Origin: Phytophthora quininea
Lineage: Eukaryota; Oomycota; Peronosporomycetes; Peronosporales; Peronosporaceae
Reading direction: 5' to 3'
NCBI GenBank assembly: GCA_011947345.1
Contig: JAAVTG010000344.1
Coordinates: 1 to 21,801, forward strand
Length of the DNA: 21,801 bases
The position numbers and the translations under genes are program-made. This document shows, in pieces, positions 1 through 9,228 of the stretch. The notes under the pieces are model-generated. The model searched no databases. It saw only the letters and a list, made by a program, of their open reading frames with translations, and was not told the DNA's origin. How positions within the stretch are numbered: the stretch's first letter is position 1; every line of letters starts with the position of its first letter.

Positions 1-1215
1 CTGACGGTCTTTGGGTTTGATCCGAATTTGAACCAGGAGGCTGCGGAGCTCATGGGCGTGAAATGCGTGACGCTGGACGAGCTGTACCAGACCTCGGACT
101 TTATTACGTTCCATGCTCCTTTGACCGCCAAGACCCGCGGGATGTTTAACGACGACGCGCTCGAGAAGTGCAAGCCTGGCGTGAAGGTCGTGTCGGTTGC
201 AGAGTACAAGGGCAGTCACGGCTTGTTGGACGAGAACACTTTGCTGCGTGGACTCGAGTCGGGTAAGATTAGTGGGGTGGCGCTGGATCTGCTGCAGTCT
301 ACTGAGTCCAAAGACACGCTCGACTTGTCGCCCACTTGGCAAGAGCTGATGACGCACGAGAACGTGATCACCCGCACGCATGAGGATGGAGCGGCGTCGG
401 GCGACGTTCTGCTTGGTCGCAAGTACCGCCTGCTGGCTGAAAACGTTGGCGATGCGCTGGCTCAGCGCTACTACCGCGGCGTGGCGAACGGTGTTTTCAT
501 GCCGCTAACGCTGCTGCCGGAGATGAAACCGTTCCTGGAGTTGAGTGAGTCACTCGGCCGCTTCGTGCACCAACTCACGCTGTCAGCAGACCTAAGGACC
601 ACATCACGAACGTGTCGCTTGCTGCCACGGGTGGGTTACAGGTTGACATTACCACGCCGCAAGCTCGTCAGGTGCTGCAGAACGCTCTCTAAAGGGAATG
701 CTTGAGAGTATGCGTGAGCACAATGAGATCGCGGATAGTGATGAGGAGCAGCCCGCTGTAAGCCTCCTGAATGCGTCGTTGCTGGCTATGGCTCAAGGTA
801 TTGATGTTCGCCAAGGCGACTTGCAAACCGACCCGGCTGCTGTTCGTCGTCACCTGAAGAACTGCCTTGCAGTTGTTGTGGAGACGAAGAACAAGGACCG
901 CCTGCTTGTCAAGGGCAGTGTCTTCGGTGAGGACCCGCGTGTGGTGCGCGTGAATGAGTACTCGGACTTTCCTGCTTTCCGCCCCAAGGGCAACGTGCTG
1001 GTATTCAACAACGAGGACGTCCCTGGTGCCATTGCTGGCATTCTCAGTGAACTGTCGGAGGCCAAGATCAACGTCGCCAACTTTGGTCTCGCTCGTCAGG
1101 ACAAGGTGGACCTACCTCTGGGTATCCTCATTCTGACTCCGTGCCCTCTGACGACACGTTGAGCGCGCTAAAGGAGTTGCCGAGTGTGCGCAGTGTGCGC
1201 TTCGCGCAGGTTTAG
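1..1215 (+). CDS. D-3-phosphoglycerate dehydrogenase-like protein, 3' part, three frame breaks
   Basis: The family oxidises 3-phosphoglycerate with NAD+ in the first step of serine synthesis. The frame is open at base 1, so the start lies outside. The visible order is the end of the NAD-binding fold (GFDPNL, then SDFITFHAPLTAKTRG), the return to the catalytic domain, an ASB-type intervening domain (~560-950), and a C-terminal ACT domain (~985-1215, ending ELPSVRSVRFAQV then TAG). Frame breaks fall near 592 (GACC for GACCC), 690 (CTCT for CTCTT, which makes a TAA) and 1134 (CTGA for CTGGA). Restoring one base at each gives continuous family-like sequence. The usual ARGG loop with the catalytic Arg is replaced by AEYKGSHG, and the usual PHLGAST stretch reads THEDGAAS, so the His may remain. 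The family call is safe. Activity is doubtful, and an inactive or regulatory paralogue is possible. It converges with the next gene. Confidence 0.85.
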
Positions 1216-1444
1216 AACTGCGAGATGCAGTCTCATAGGGAGACAGAAGGGAGTTCAGTGTTTTTGATGGCGCTCGAGACGGCCTTTAAGGCTCCTCGGC
1301 AACGACAACAAGCAGTAGCAAAGAGCAGCTATTCGCCCGTTCTCTTTGTCCATTAATGAAGAAGTCTAGGCGCTTCAGCGCCATTAAACTCTATCCACAG
1401 CAGCAATATCGACATCATCAGCCCGAACAGAAAGACCTCGACTC

Positions 1445-3130
1445 CTACAGACTGGTAGCTGGCGGGACTTGGTCTTCCGGCTGGACTTGAGATAGCCGTC
1501 TCTCCTTCTTCTCTAGTGAGGCCACGTACAAATGCTTTTTGTCCGTCGACGTCTGTAGGAACCGCTTCATCGTACTGTGTAGGAAAGGACTCATGGCCTC
1601 ATTCTCATGCTACGTGTCCACAAAATCACGTTAGATAGCTGTTTGGGAAACCGATGTCGAGCATATCCTAACTTACCTCGTAGCAGTACATCAAGACCGA
1701 CATTGAAGCTGAAAGAGAGCCACCTCGCCGTAAGCGAAGCCCGTGAAGATTCCACGGTCGCTCAAAATCATCGCAAGGCTATCGATGGCTCGAGGAAGCA
1801 CATACAGCGCCAACTCTGCTCACACAATGACCACGTTACTGAAAATGGCTGAGCATCGGACAACATTTCGTACCTGATCGACGGCTTTTTGGCTCCATCA
1901 AAATGGTTACTGCAGCGCCAAGCCCGGCCAAATAGTAAATGAACCGATGGTCTTTGCTGACGATGCGGCGGTGCAAACACACAAGCGACAGGTATAGCGT
2001 CACAAATGACGCAAGGAAGCAGTTCGATCTCGTTGCGTTCAGTGTCGAGCGCACGAGCATTCTGAAAGGTGCTCGCAAGAACCGCTTGAAGTGGATCACC
2101 ACGCCTGGCACAATGAAGAGTGACAGGTACAATGGGAAGGACTTGACGAATGCGCGTTTAAAACACAGCAACGCGCCGGTAGCACACGAATCTGCAGTAC
2201 TGTGCACAAGTCTGCACGGTACAATGTCTGTTGGCAGCGGGAAATCTCGTGGGATGCCAGGTCTCCGGTCCAACAGCTTCTGGAGGGTCTCCGAGCTAAC
2301 TGGGAGTCCTCGATTCACCTGCTGCACCAGTTCCAGCGTCTCCAGCTCCACTGGCCCCGTCCGTTGAATAAATCTAAAGTATTCAGGCGGCAGCGTCTTG
2401 GGCCGCATGACATAGGCGTACATGACCTGAGCGCTCGACAACCCAAACAGCAGCGCGTCTCCGTATTGCCAGTCACTGCCCCAAAAGTGAAAGCGATCTC
2501 GTCGCTTGGCGCGGTTGTAGCCGCACTGCAGCGCCCTCGTGAGCGCATACAGCGCCAATGATCGACGCCGTTTCGCGTCCACAAACCCAGCGCCGCTGCT
2601 GCAATAGCACCAGAGCCGAGTGCCGACAACTCCTTGATCTTGTTGTCGTCCTGCACTTGCTTCTTGGGTAAAACACGTCGCAAAATCACCGGCAGCAGCG
2701 CCCTTAAGCCTCTGTACCCTCCTGTGAACCAGCCTAGGAACAGACCGAGCCTGACGGCATCCACTCGGAAGTTTAAGTGCTTCTCGTCCAGCAGTTGGCG
2801 CAGATCGATTGCCGCCTTCCACTCGCGCTTCTGCAGCAGCTTGAGCAGGCGGAGCAGCGCTGCGATGCCCGCGCGCGTGTTGTAGGCCAGCAGGAAGTTG
2901 CTGGTGCCCAGTCGCAGCGCCTCCAGCAGCTCCTGGCCGAGCGTCTCGCTCTCTCCGCCTTCCTGCTGCTCGCTCACGAGCGTCCGCACGGCCAGTTGGT
3001 CGTCCTCTGCAGTGGTGGAGTCATCGCCCGCGTCGCTGGTCTCACCGTCGTCCGAACGGCTGAAGAGGCTGATGTCGGACGCCGTCACGTGCAGGTTGGA
3101 GGCGGCCGATGGCACACGCGGAGGCAGCAT
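1445..3130 (-). CDS. TMEM135: TMEM135-family membrane protein, three exons, two frame breaks
   Basis: TMEM135 proteins are multi-pass membrane proteins of the Tim17-like group, linked in animals to peroxisomes, mitochondria and lipid droplets. The ATG at 3130 begins MLPPRVPSAASNLH. An acidic N-terminal tail is followed by RVDAVRLGLFLGWFTGGYRG, then KRRRSLALYALTRALQ, a YGDALLFGLSSAQVMYAYVM helix and the PPEYFRFI motif. The C-terminal half has the second repeat: SCATGALLCFKRAF, HFKRFLR, YYLAGLGAAVTILMEPKSRR. Exons are 3130-1874, 1815-1677 and 1609-1445. After splicing, the reading SRRS/ELALYVLPRAIDSL and then YE/HENEAMSPFL fits the family. Two breaks lie near 2584 (one T missing, giving LGFVDAKRRR) and near 1703 (one A missing, giving LFQLQMSVLMYCYE). 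The stop is TAG at 1447-1445. Both breaks look like base-loss errors rather than decay. Confidence 0.85.
1610..1676 (-). other. Intron 2 of the TMEM135-family gene (67 nt)
   Basis: The donor is a strong GTAAGT directly after codons TAC GAG. A CTAAC branch-like box lies inside, and the acceptor is CACGTAG before CAT GAG. Splicing is phase 0 and joins MYCYE to HENEAMSPFL. The third exon then stays open to TAG at 1447-1445. Confidence 0.8.
1816..1873 (-). other. Intron 1 of the TMEM135-family gene (58 nt)
   Basis: The donor GTACGA follows ...CGATCAG and the acceptor is GAGCAG before AGTTGGCG. Splicing joins codon TCA to GAG and gives SRRS-ELALYVLPRA, the family's usual continuation. Left unspliced, the frame meets a stop within about 15 codons. 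Confidence 0.85.
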
Positions 3131-3411
3131 GGCAGCGATTTGGATTGTGGGATACGATTCCGTGCAGTTTTTAGTCCGTTCTGTATCTTAGTTCAACGAG
3201 GTATGTTTACACGACCACTTCAAGTGGTTGTCGTCTGTCGTCGGGACGTCAACTTGGACAACTTGGACACCACGCCAAGACCAATCTCCAAATTCAATTA
3301 CAATTACTGCTATCACCTAGGACGAGAGCTATCACGGCCGGCAGCGGTGAGGAACCCTGTCTTCTGGCGGCCTGCTATCGGTTCCGATCCATTCTACAAC
3401 TCGGATTCCGC

Positions 3412-5397
3412 CTACAACGTCTCCACGAACGACATGAAGTCCTCCCCACCGTTGTTGTTACTGCTGTTGCTGTTGCCTTGACCTGAATTGCCCTGGCCAG
3501 AGGCGCCGCTCCCGTCGTCCCAGTCCATTAAGTCCATGCCGCCGAAACTTGTTGGCGACAGGGCGCTCGAAAAGTCCATCAATCCAGAGTTCGAGCCCGA
3601 CGGCGTGGGCATCTGCAACAAGTCGGTACTGCTCATTCCACTGTAGAGAGAATCGTCAAGTCCCAAGCTCAGACCGGAGCTCATAGACGGACTCTCTCCG
3701 CGTGACGTCGGGGCTTGCATATTTTGCTGTTGAGGCTGCGGCTTCTGCTGCTGTGGCGCTGAGTTCTGTTGAGGTTGCGAGGCATTCTGCGATCGAGGTG
3801 CTTGGTGAGGCACTTGCTGCTGCGTCTGCTGGCCACCCTGCTGGTTCGCAGCATTTTGACTATTCTGCTGCTGCTGCTGCTGTGGCTGCTGCTTCATTTG
3901 GTTCGTTTGTTGGGCGGAGTACTGTCCCTGGTGCTTTGAAGCCTGAGGGGCCTTCTGCTGCATCTGCTGTTGCTGCATCATTTGCTGTTGTTGCATCATT
4001 TGCTGCTGGCGGGCGGCCTGTGCTTGAGCCTGCATTCGTTGCTGCTGCTGCTGCATTTGCTGAGCGCGCTGCTGCATCATGTACTGCTGTTGCGGGGTCT
4101 GGTGCTGTTGATTTTGCGCGGAAGAGCTCGCCGGATTCTGCTGAGGAGCTTGCCCACTACTTTGTGGCTGTGTCATCGCACTACTAAAACCGGACGACGT
4201 GTTTGCGGACATCGTAGAGGATCCAGTCGAAGACGGTGCGCCGGAATTCGGATGCGCTGGACTGGACGTTGTAGAGCCGCCGGGCCGACCATCCGAACCG
4301 GAGCTGTTGCCATCCCCTGATCGCTTGTCAGTCTCCGTGCGTAGCTTCTTCAAGTACGGGTTCACAATCTTGACAATGTACTTAAACACCTTGTCCAGCT
4401 CTTCCAGTTTCCGTGGAGGATGGGTTGTCCTATCTTCTGCCAGGATGTTTGAGCACAGCTCCACGTAGCTCAATAGATATCGCAGCTTCTTCTTCTGCTC
4501 CGTCTCCTCGTGCGACTTCATATGGTCCACGTACTTCTTAAACGCGATATGCACCTTCTCCACGTCCCCTTGGTGTTTAGCTTTCAGCGACGCGTGCTGT
4601 CTCCAGTACTCGGCGACTCCATTGTTCACCCCCGCCTCCGTTTTTGGCTGTCCTGCTCCAGGTGTCATAGCCTTCTGATCGACTCCGGGGTGCGGCCCCG
4701 GCCCATTGAATTGGTTGTGTCCGGGGTATCCTCCGACTTGGCCGCCAGAGCGCTGGTTCAGGTTGAGAGTGTTGTAGTAGGAGAAGTCCAGCCTCGACAG
4801 CATGCCCTGGTTCGGTAGCGACTGCGCCGCCATGGCCGCGTTCATATCTGACTGTTGCGAGCGTAGAGACTTTAGCCGTGTGAAGATCTTGTTGATATAG
4901 ACCTCCTGCGTAGGAGACTCCTTGTAGAGCGACAGCTCGTACCACGACACGTTCATCCAGAGCTTGATGCCGGGGACTGGATCCACCGACACGCGCACCA
5001 TCTCGTTATATCTGCAGACAGACAACAAAATAAATGAATAAGTCAGCCGTGGGTACTCTCGGTGTGCCACATCTAACAGAGAGATCACGTACATCTTGGC
5101 GATGAGATTAGCACGATGTTCGCGGGTCACCTGGATGCGCCAATCAGCGCCTGGCACGCTCTGCTGCATGCCGCCGCTCACAGCCGCCACGTTCATCCCG
5201 TTGGCGTTCATCTGCATGCCCATGGAGCCCATCTGCTGCTGCTGCGGGGTCATGCCGTTCATGCTCATCATCATCTGCTGTTGCGGGACGCCGTAGCCCA
5301 TGCTGCCCATGCCCATTTGCTGTGGGGTGCCGCCGCTGCTCATCCCCATCGACATCGGCATCGACATCCCGCCCTGCATCCCCATGTGCGGATCCAT
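3412..5397 (-). CDS. KIX-domain Gln-rich transcription coactivator (MED15-like)
   Basis: It is probably a nuclear coactivator, with a KIX domain that contacts activators, as in Mediator subunit 15 and CBP/p300. The ATG at 5397 (MDPHMGMQGG) is the first ATG in frame, and the sequence upstream is open only with non-ATG codons. The order is a Met-rich, Gln-rich N-terminus (~80 aa), then the KIX-like part (DWRIQVTREHR, LIAKIYNEM, SWYELSLYKESPTQEVYINK) after removal of an 81-nt intron. A middle segment of helical character (YWRQHASLKAKH, LRYLLSYVELCSNILAED) follows. A long Gln/Asn/Ser-rich stretch comes next, and then an acidic, hydrophobic end (MDFSSALSP, MDLMDWDD, EDFMSFVETL) typical of activation regions. 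The spliced length is about 634 aa. The frame has no breaks, unlike most neighbours. The exact subunit identity is inferred; the KIX call is firmer. Confidence 0.8.
   Translation of the reverse strand: MDPHMGMQGGMSMPMSMGMSSGGTPQQMGMGSMGYGVPQQQMMMSMNGMTPQQQQMGSMGMQMNANGMNVAAVSGGMQQSVPGADWRIQVTREHRANLIAKMYVISLLDVAHREYPRLTYSFILLSVCRYNEMVRVSVDPVPGIKLWMNVSWYELSLYKESPTQEVYINKIFTRLKSLRSQQSDMNAAMAAQSLPNQGMLSRLDFSYYNTLNLNQRSGGQVGGYPGHNQFNGPGPHPGVDQKAMTPGAGQPKTEAGVNNGVAEYWRQHASLKAKHQGDVEKVHIAFKKYVDHMKSHEETEQKKKLRYLLSYVELCSNILAEDRTTHPPRKLEELDKVFKYIVKIVNPYLKKLRTETDKRSGDGNSSGSDGRPGGSTTSSPAHPNSGAPSSTGSSTMSANTSSGFSSAMTQPQSSGQAPQQNPASSSAQNQQHQTPQQQYMMQQRAQQMQQQQQRMQAQAQAARQQQMMQQQQMMQQQQMQQKAPQASKHQGQYSAQQTNQMKQQPQQQQQQNSQNAANQQGGQQTQQQVPHQAPRSQNASQPQQNSAPQQQKPQPQQQNMQAPTSRGESPSMSSGLSLGLDDSLYSGMSSTDLLQMPTPSGSNSGLMDFSSALSPTSFGGMDLMDWDDGSGASGQGNSGQGNSNSSNNNGGEDFMSFVETL
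3840..4090 (-). repeat. Poly-glutamine CAG/CAA microsatellite inside the KIX gene
   Basis: Runs of CTG and TTG on the plus strand (for example six CTG units near 3862-3882) encode strings of Gln broken by Met and Ala on the minus strand. Mixed CAG/CAA codons limit slippage. The tract length probably varies between strains. Confidence 0.8.
5012..5092 (-). other. Intron of the KIX gene (81 nt, no in-frame stop)
   Basis: The donor GTACGTGA follows AAGAT, and a pyrimidine-rich tract leads to CTGCAG before ATATAAC. Splicing gives AKIYNEMVRV, the expected helix of the KIX fold. The intron is 27 codons long with no stop, so unspliced RNA would still be translated with an insert inside the first KIX helix region. 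Confidence 0.85.
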
Positions 5398-5418
5398 CAG
5401 AGGAAGCTTCTCGACGGG

Positions 5419-5434
5419 AGCTTCTCGAGAAGCT
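5419..5434. repeat. 16-bp perfect palindrome in the KIX 5' leader
   Basis: AGCTTCTCGAGAAGCT equals its own reverse complement. It lies 22 bp before the chosen ATG at 5397. It could be a dimer-binding site or a leader hairpin, but chance cannot be excluded. Confidence 0.5.
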
Positions 5435-5580
5435 CTGCGGTCGACCCTGCTTTTTGCCAAATGGAACTGGACACCTGCTTTTAGACATAGATATGCATAA
5501 ACTACCCGTAATTAACTGTAATTAGCAACTAGAACATGCAAAAAGATGTTTCAAAACAAAGTTGAAGCACTTCCTGCTCA

Positions 5581-6233
5581 ACAAGGCCATGCTGTGCCCA
5601 GAGAAGCTCTGAAATTTGTTGTGAATGAGCTGTTGCTACCATTGCAATTTGTTTGTTGGTGATGAGTTATGGCTTTGTTTAGTTTGTGAAGAAATTCGGC
5701 AGTTGGTGACAATGTTAAGTTCCCGATTGTATTTGCTGCAGGTTGCCGTCGCGGAATACTTAGTGCTGCCGTAGAGTTGAAACGATGTGATTAACTAGTT
5801 CGCGGATTATCTATTGGTTCTGACGTAGAGTACAGTCGTCGTCGAACACAGCAGTTGACTACTGCCAAACGTTGTGAAATTGCTGCCACATTCGAACTCT
5901 ATCGAGCTTTGATGTGCGTAAAGTACGCGTGCTGCTGCTTGTCACTTGAACTCTTCTGAAGAAACAACATTACTTTACACTTGAGATCAGCTAGTGCAGT
6001 GAGCGGCTCTTATTGCTTGTAGGGCAAAAGTGGTCTACCTCGCACTAGCCTTGCAGGTTGAAGAGGGTTTATCACGTCAGGTAGACCGAAAGCACAAATA
6101 CGGCTGTGTTATTGTTTCTTGCAATGAGAGTCTGAGCCAAAGTGATCATAACGTTTTTGGGAAGTTAGACCTTCTTGCTTGATGAGAGTCGAGGAAGGTC
6201 CCTTATGAACCGTGAAAGTAAATTCTAGAGAAT
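5581..6233. repeat. Direct repeat copy A (~653 bp), left border of the ankyrin block
   Basis: This matches 11880-12530 in the same orientation. The first ~130 bp differ at many sites and carry indels. From GGCAGTTGGTGACAATG onward (about 5700-6233) I count only about six differences over ~525 bp. One of these is CCC against CC. No TG...CA ends, target-site duplication or transposase frame is evident. It starts ~180 bp upstream of the KIX ATG and ends ~110 bp downstream of the ankyrin gene 1 stop. Two inverted pairs lie near its right end: GGTCTACCT/AGGTAGACC (6032-6040, 6079-6087) and GACCTTC/GAAGGTC (6168-6174, 6194-6200). Confidence 0.9.
6032..6087. other. 9-bp inverted repeat in the direct repeat
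   Basis: GGTCTACCT at 6032-6040 pairs with AGGTAGACC at 6079-6087, leaving a 38-nt loop. The arms are unchanged in copy B, although three bases nearby differ. A structured transcript is possible, but nothing else shows that it is expressed. Confidence 0.45.
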
Positions 6234-6343
6234 GTTGACTACGGTGGAGGCTGGACGCCAGTGATAGCAGCTATGCCATAATTTCCTTTCTCAATTCGAA
6301 AGTTGCGCCATACGTCACAAGAGACTGGTAAGTGTCATGGAGT

Positions 6344-8428
6344 TCAGTCAACAGTGGCGTCAACCCCACCACTCGCAGTCAGCAGCCGCACCAATTCGTG
6401 GTGGTTGTTTGTTTCAGCAATCATCAAAGTAGTTTGGCCGTCGTTGGTAGCTTTACCTACACAAGCACCGTGCTGAATAAGCATACGTGCGGCTTCTAGG
6501 TTCCCTTGTTCACAAGCTACAAACAGAGCGGTTTTACCAACAAAATCTTGCTTATCGATGGCTGCTCCGTTCTTGATCAACAGTTCCACCACCCCGGCGT
6601 TGCCTTTCAGCGCCGAAAACATTAACGGGGTCCAGTATTCATTGTTAAGCGCATTTACCGAGGCCCCGTGCTCCAGCAGTAATGCCACCAAGTCAGTGCG
6701 ACCAGACTCAGCCGCTACAAGGAGTGCATTGGTGCCATCCCGGTCTTGGGCGTCCACTACTGCCCCATACTCGAGAATCGTTTCCACTACCTGGCGTGGG
6801 TCTCCGTCTTCGTTGGTAATCAGTCCCATCTCGATCAAAAGAGCTTTCACATCGGCCCTGCTGGACGAAATGCCTTTGATGAGGGCTGTTTGCCCGCGGT
6901 CATCGGCCAAATGCACCGAAGCACCGTGGGTTAGCAACAGTTTTACCACAGTCGCTTGATTCGCGAGCGCAGCGTTCATTAGAGGGTAGCATCTCCCTTA
7001 TTCGTAGAATCCACGACTGCGCCTCGATTCAGAAGCAGTTCCACAACCGCAGAGTGACCTTTTTGAGCCGCCATCATCAAGGCAGAATTACCCTCCGTAT
7101 CCGACAAGTCAATTGCTGCGCCATGATCCAACAGCAGCTCCACCACTTCTAGTTGTCCTTTTCGCTGGCCAGCCGCAACGCCGTACATCCAACCCGACCT
7201 TTGTGATCGATATTGGCTCCGTGTTGCAGCAACATCGGCAGCATACCGACATGACCGCGAATGGAAGCAACCATCAACGGGGTGAAGCCTTCATCGTTTA
7301 CTTTGCTAGCATCAGCGCCACCTTCCAGGAGAATCGCCATCGCAGGTTCCTGACCATTGTAAACAGCCCACCAGAGAGCTCTTCCCTCCTTGTCCACCAA
7401 ATCAACCGAGGCCCCTTTATCCAGCAGCAGCTTCACCACATCAGCTTGACCGACCATCGCAGCGGCCACAAGTGGGGTCGCTCCTCGGATGTTCGCCACT
7501 TCCAGCGAAGCCCCGTGTTCCACCAAGAGCTCCGCAATCTTTACATGTCCAAAATTCGCAGCGAAGAGCAGAGGAGTGTTGCCCTCATTGTCTAGTGCGT
7601 CGATCGTTGCTCCATGTTCCAGCAGAACCTTGACAACGTCTTCCCTCCCAAACTCGCAAGCCATTCTTAACGCCGTAGCTTCAAACTTGACACGTTGATC
7701 CACAGCAGCCCCACAGACTAGCAACACCTTCACCACATCAACATGGCCCTCCCCTGAAGCAGCTGCAAGTGCGGTAAACCCAGTGTTGTTACATGAATCC
7801 ACATCTCCACCGTTCGTGGCTAGGAACTCCACAACATCGGCGTGATTCTTCACAGCAGCCCAGAACAGAGGATTGTTGGCATCTGTGTCCAATGTGTTAA
7901 CGGAGGCTCCGTCCTCAACAAGGAGCTTCACAGCTTCCAAGTGTCCTGTTTGACTAGCCGCCTGGAGAGCTGCGGATATGCTGCTGGCGTCTGGTCCATG
8001 CTGTAGCAGTAGCCTCACCACGTCCACGTAGCCGTTCAAAGCAGCACAAACCAAAGGAGCGAGGCCATTTCCATCGCCAATATCCACCGACGCGCCGTTT
8101 TCCAACAGGAACTGGACGACAGCCGCATGGCCATTTAAACTCGCTCGAATTAAGGGGTGTTGCCCTCTTTGTCTCGACAATTGACTGGAACGCCTCGCTG
8201 GACGAGGCTCTTGACGGCGTCAAGTCGTCCGTCGGCACTGACTGAGCAGAGCAAGTCGTCGAGGTGGCTGACTGGAGAGCGTTTAGCAACGCCACTCGAG
8301 GAAGCTCTCAGCGTCGGGTTCGTCCACGACTTGGCCTGACATCCTCCCAAAGAAACTTGAAGAATGAGCCCCATGAACGGGGGCGGGGCTACTAGTGTAG
8401 CCATTGACAACACACCTCGAGGCCACAT
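6344..8428 (-). CDS. Ankyrin-repeat protein 1, three frame breaks
   Basis: Ankyrin repeats form stacked helix pairs used for protein binding. No enzyme domain, membrane segment or secretion signal is seen, so a cytosolic scaffold is likely. About 18 repeats of 33 aa run from DDLLCSVSADGRLDAVKSLV to the C-terminus (LTASGGVDATVD, TGA). Frame breaks lie near 8155 (ACCCC for ACCCCC), 7160 (AAAA for AAAAA) and 6985 (CCC for CCCC). Each interrupts an otherwise regular repeat, and restoring one base rejoins it (KEGNTPLIRAS, ASEKGQLEVV, GDATPLMNAA). The start is uncertain. The 8428 ATG and a downstream ATG (8380, MGLILQV) share the frame, but an initiator-like motif at 8367-8353 would put transcription start downstream of both. 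The ATG at 8342 (MSGQVVDEPD) is in another frame and would need two further corrections. Some repeats are atypical (ISSSRADVKALLIEMGLI). Confidence 0.85.
8353..8367 (-). promoter_or_regulatory. Oomycete-type initiator plus flanking element before ankyrin gene 1
   Basis: On the minus strand the sequence reads TCATTCTTCAAGTTT. This is close to the oomycete core promoter, an initiator TCATTYY followed by a CAWTTT-like flanking element. It lies about 70-100 bp before the first clear ankyrin repeat. If used, the true start codon is downstream of 8353 and the upstream ATGs are not used. Confidence 0.5.
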
Positions 8429-8755
8429 GATACATCACATGAAGATCAATCCCATCGAAGAATAAATCATCCAACAGCAATTTGCAGAGCCTTAGCAACC
8501 TCCGAGCGCGGCCGCTACTTCGATAGTCTGATAGCCTTCAGGGCTTTGCTTGACAATTGCTTTTGTCATCGCCGATACCCCGACATCGACCGCTTCTCGC
8601 AGAGTAAACCTGCATGCAATGCTCTTGCCATGCATAAAACGAAAGACATCGTAGTATTGATTCCAGGCAGCAAACGCATTCTCATTAGCTAAACAGCGCG
8701 GGCATTTGCTGTCGTGGAAGTATTGAACAATATCCAGACTTCCATTTACTGACAT
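8396..8755 (-). pseudogene. Ankyrin-like gene remnant (divergent repeat type)
   Basis: From the ATG at 8755 the frame reads MSVNGSLDIVQYFHDSKCP, then YYDVFRFMHGKSIACRF and MTKAIVKQSPEGYQ. The pattern NGxLDIVQYxH resembles the divergent ankyrin-like repeats abundant in oomycetes, not the canonical GxTPLxxA type of its neighbours. The frame stops at 8492. Restoring one T (GGTTGC to GGTTTGC) continues it as LLRLCKLLLDDLFFDG to about 8396. It then runs into the 5' end of ankyrin gene 1. It may be a decayed gene or a damaged 5' part of gene 1. Confidence 0.4.
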
Positions 8756-8845
8756 TAAAAGTCATTGCCCGATCAGGGCAAAATGGACGACAAAGAAAAA
8801 GAGCGGGGCTTGTGTCGCTGCGCTTCCGTTCGCTGCACGTCGGTG

Positions 8846-8862
8846 GGAAATTCATTGAATGA
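8846..8862 (-). promoter_or_regulatory. Possible oomycete initiator before the 8755 remnant
   Basis: The minus strand reads TCATTCAATGAATTTCC, an initiator-like TCATTC with an ATTTC-like element about ten bases on. It lies ~90 bp before the ATG at 8755. The match is weaker than the one at 8353-8367, so this is tentative. Confidence 0.3.
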
Positions 8863-8943
8863 AAAACTGTTGATCGCACCATGCCCGAGTCAGGTCGTGG
8901 AAGTCGTACCCGCTGTACTGCTGATAAATACACTCGACCCGCC

Positions 8944-9228
8944 TCAGTTGTCGACACTAACCTGAAACTGCCTGGAAACGAAGTTGAGCGCAGTCCAGCC
9001 TACTTGCCCCCTCTTGACAACAGGAGTTCCCCGGCCGCGGTCGGCAGCAGTCATCAGTGCGTCATTTCCGTCGTCGACTTGGATTTCCACGATGGTGCCG
9101 TGGTCGAAAAGTTTACAGACGACAGAAAATGCTTTTGAACACGTGAGTTGCAAAACTGTGCTTCCTCCCTGGTCCTTGTTTAGCGATACTGAACCTGCGT
9201 GCGAGACAATGCCAAAATGACTGCACAT
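8944..9228 (-). pseudogene. Degenerate ankyrin-repeat fragment
   Basis: The frame shows two and a half worn ankyrin repeats: STVLQLTCSKAFSVVCKLFD, HGTIVEI, DDGNDALMTAADRGR, then TPVVKRGQVGWTALNFVS. The second repeat has lost about 15 residues between its two helices (DRGRGTPVVKRGQVGW), so the fold is broken. It sits between the two ankyrin genes on the same strand. It is most simply a leftover of a third copy lost by unequal exchange. Confidence 0.55.

Noticed and set aside
1607..1852. Plus-strand 81-codon frame between the first two genes
   Set aside because: It lies antisense to exons 2 and 3 and both introns of the TMEM135 gene, and has no recognisable features.
3702..4320. Long plus-strand frames rich in Ala or Leu opposite the KIX gene
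   Set aside because: They are antisense shadows of the CAG/CAA glutamine tract, which is open in several frames. They have no domain or start context.
5398..5460. N-terminal extension of the KIX protein by 21 residues
   Set aside because: It would begin at a TTG codon and cross the palindrome. The ATG at 5397 is the better start.
5096..5525. Overlapping plus- and minus-strand frames at the KIX 5' end
   Set aside because: They mirror the Met/Gln-rich N-terminus. The minus frame with KIX continuity explains the region.
8685..8957. 90-codon minus frame starting MSTTEAGRVY
   Set aside because: Its start is not ATG, its composition is unlike any family, and it overlaps the ankyrin-like remnant in another frame.
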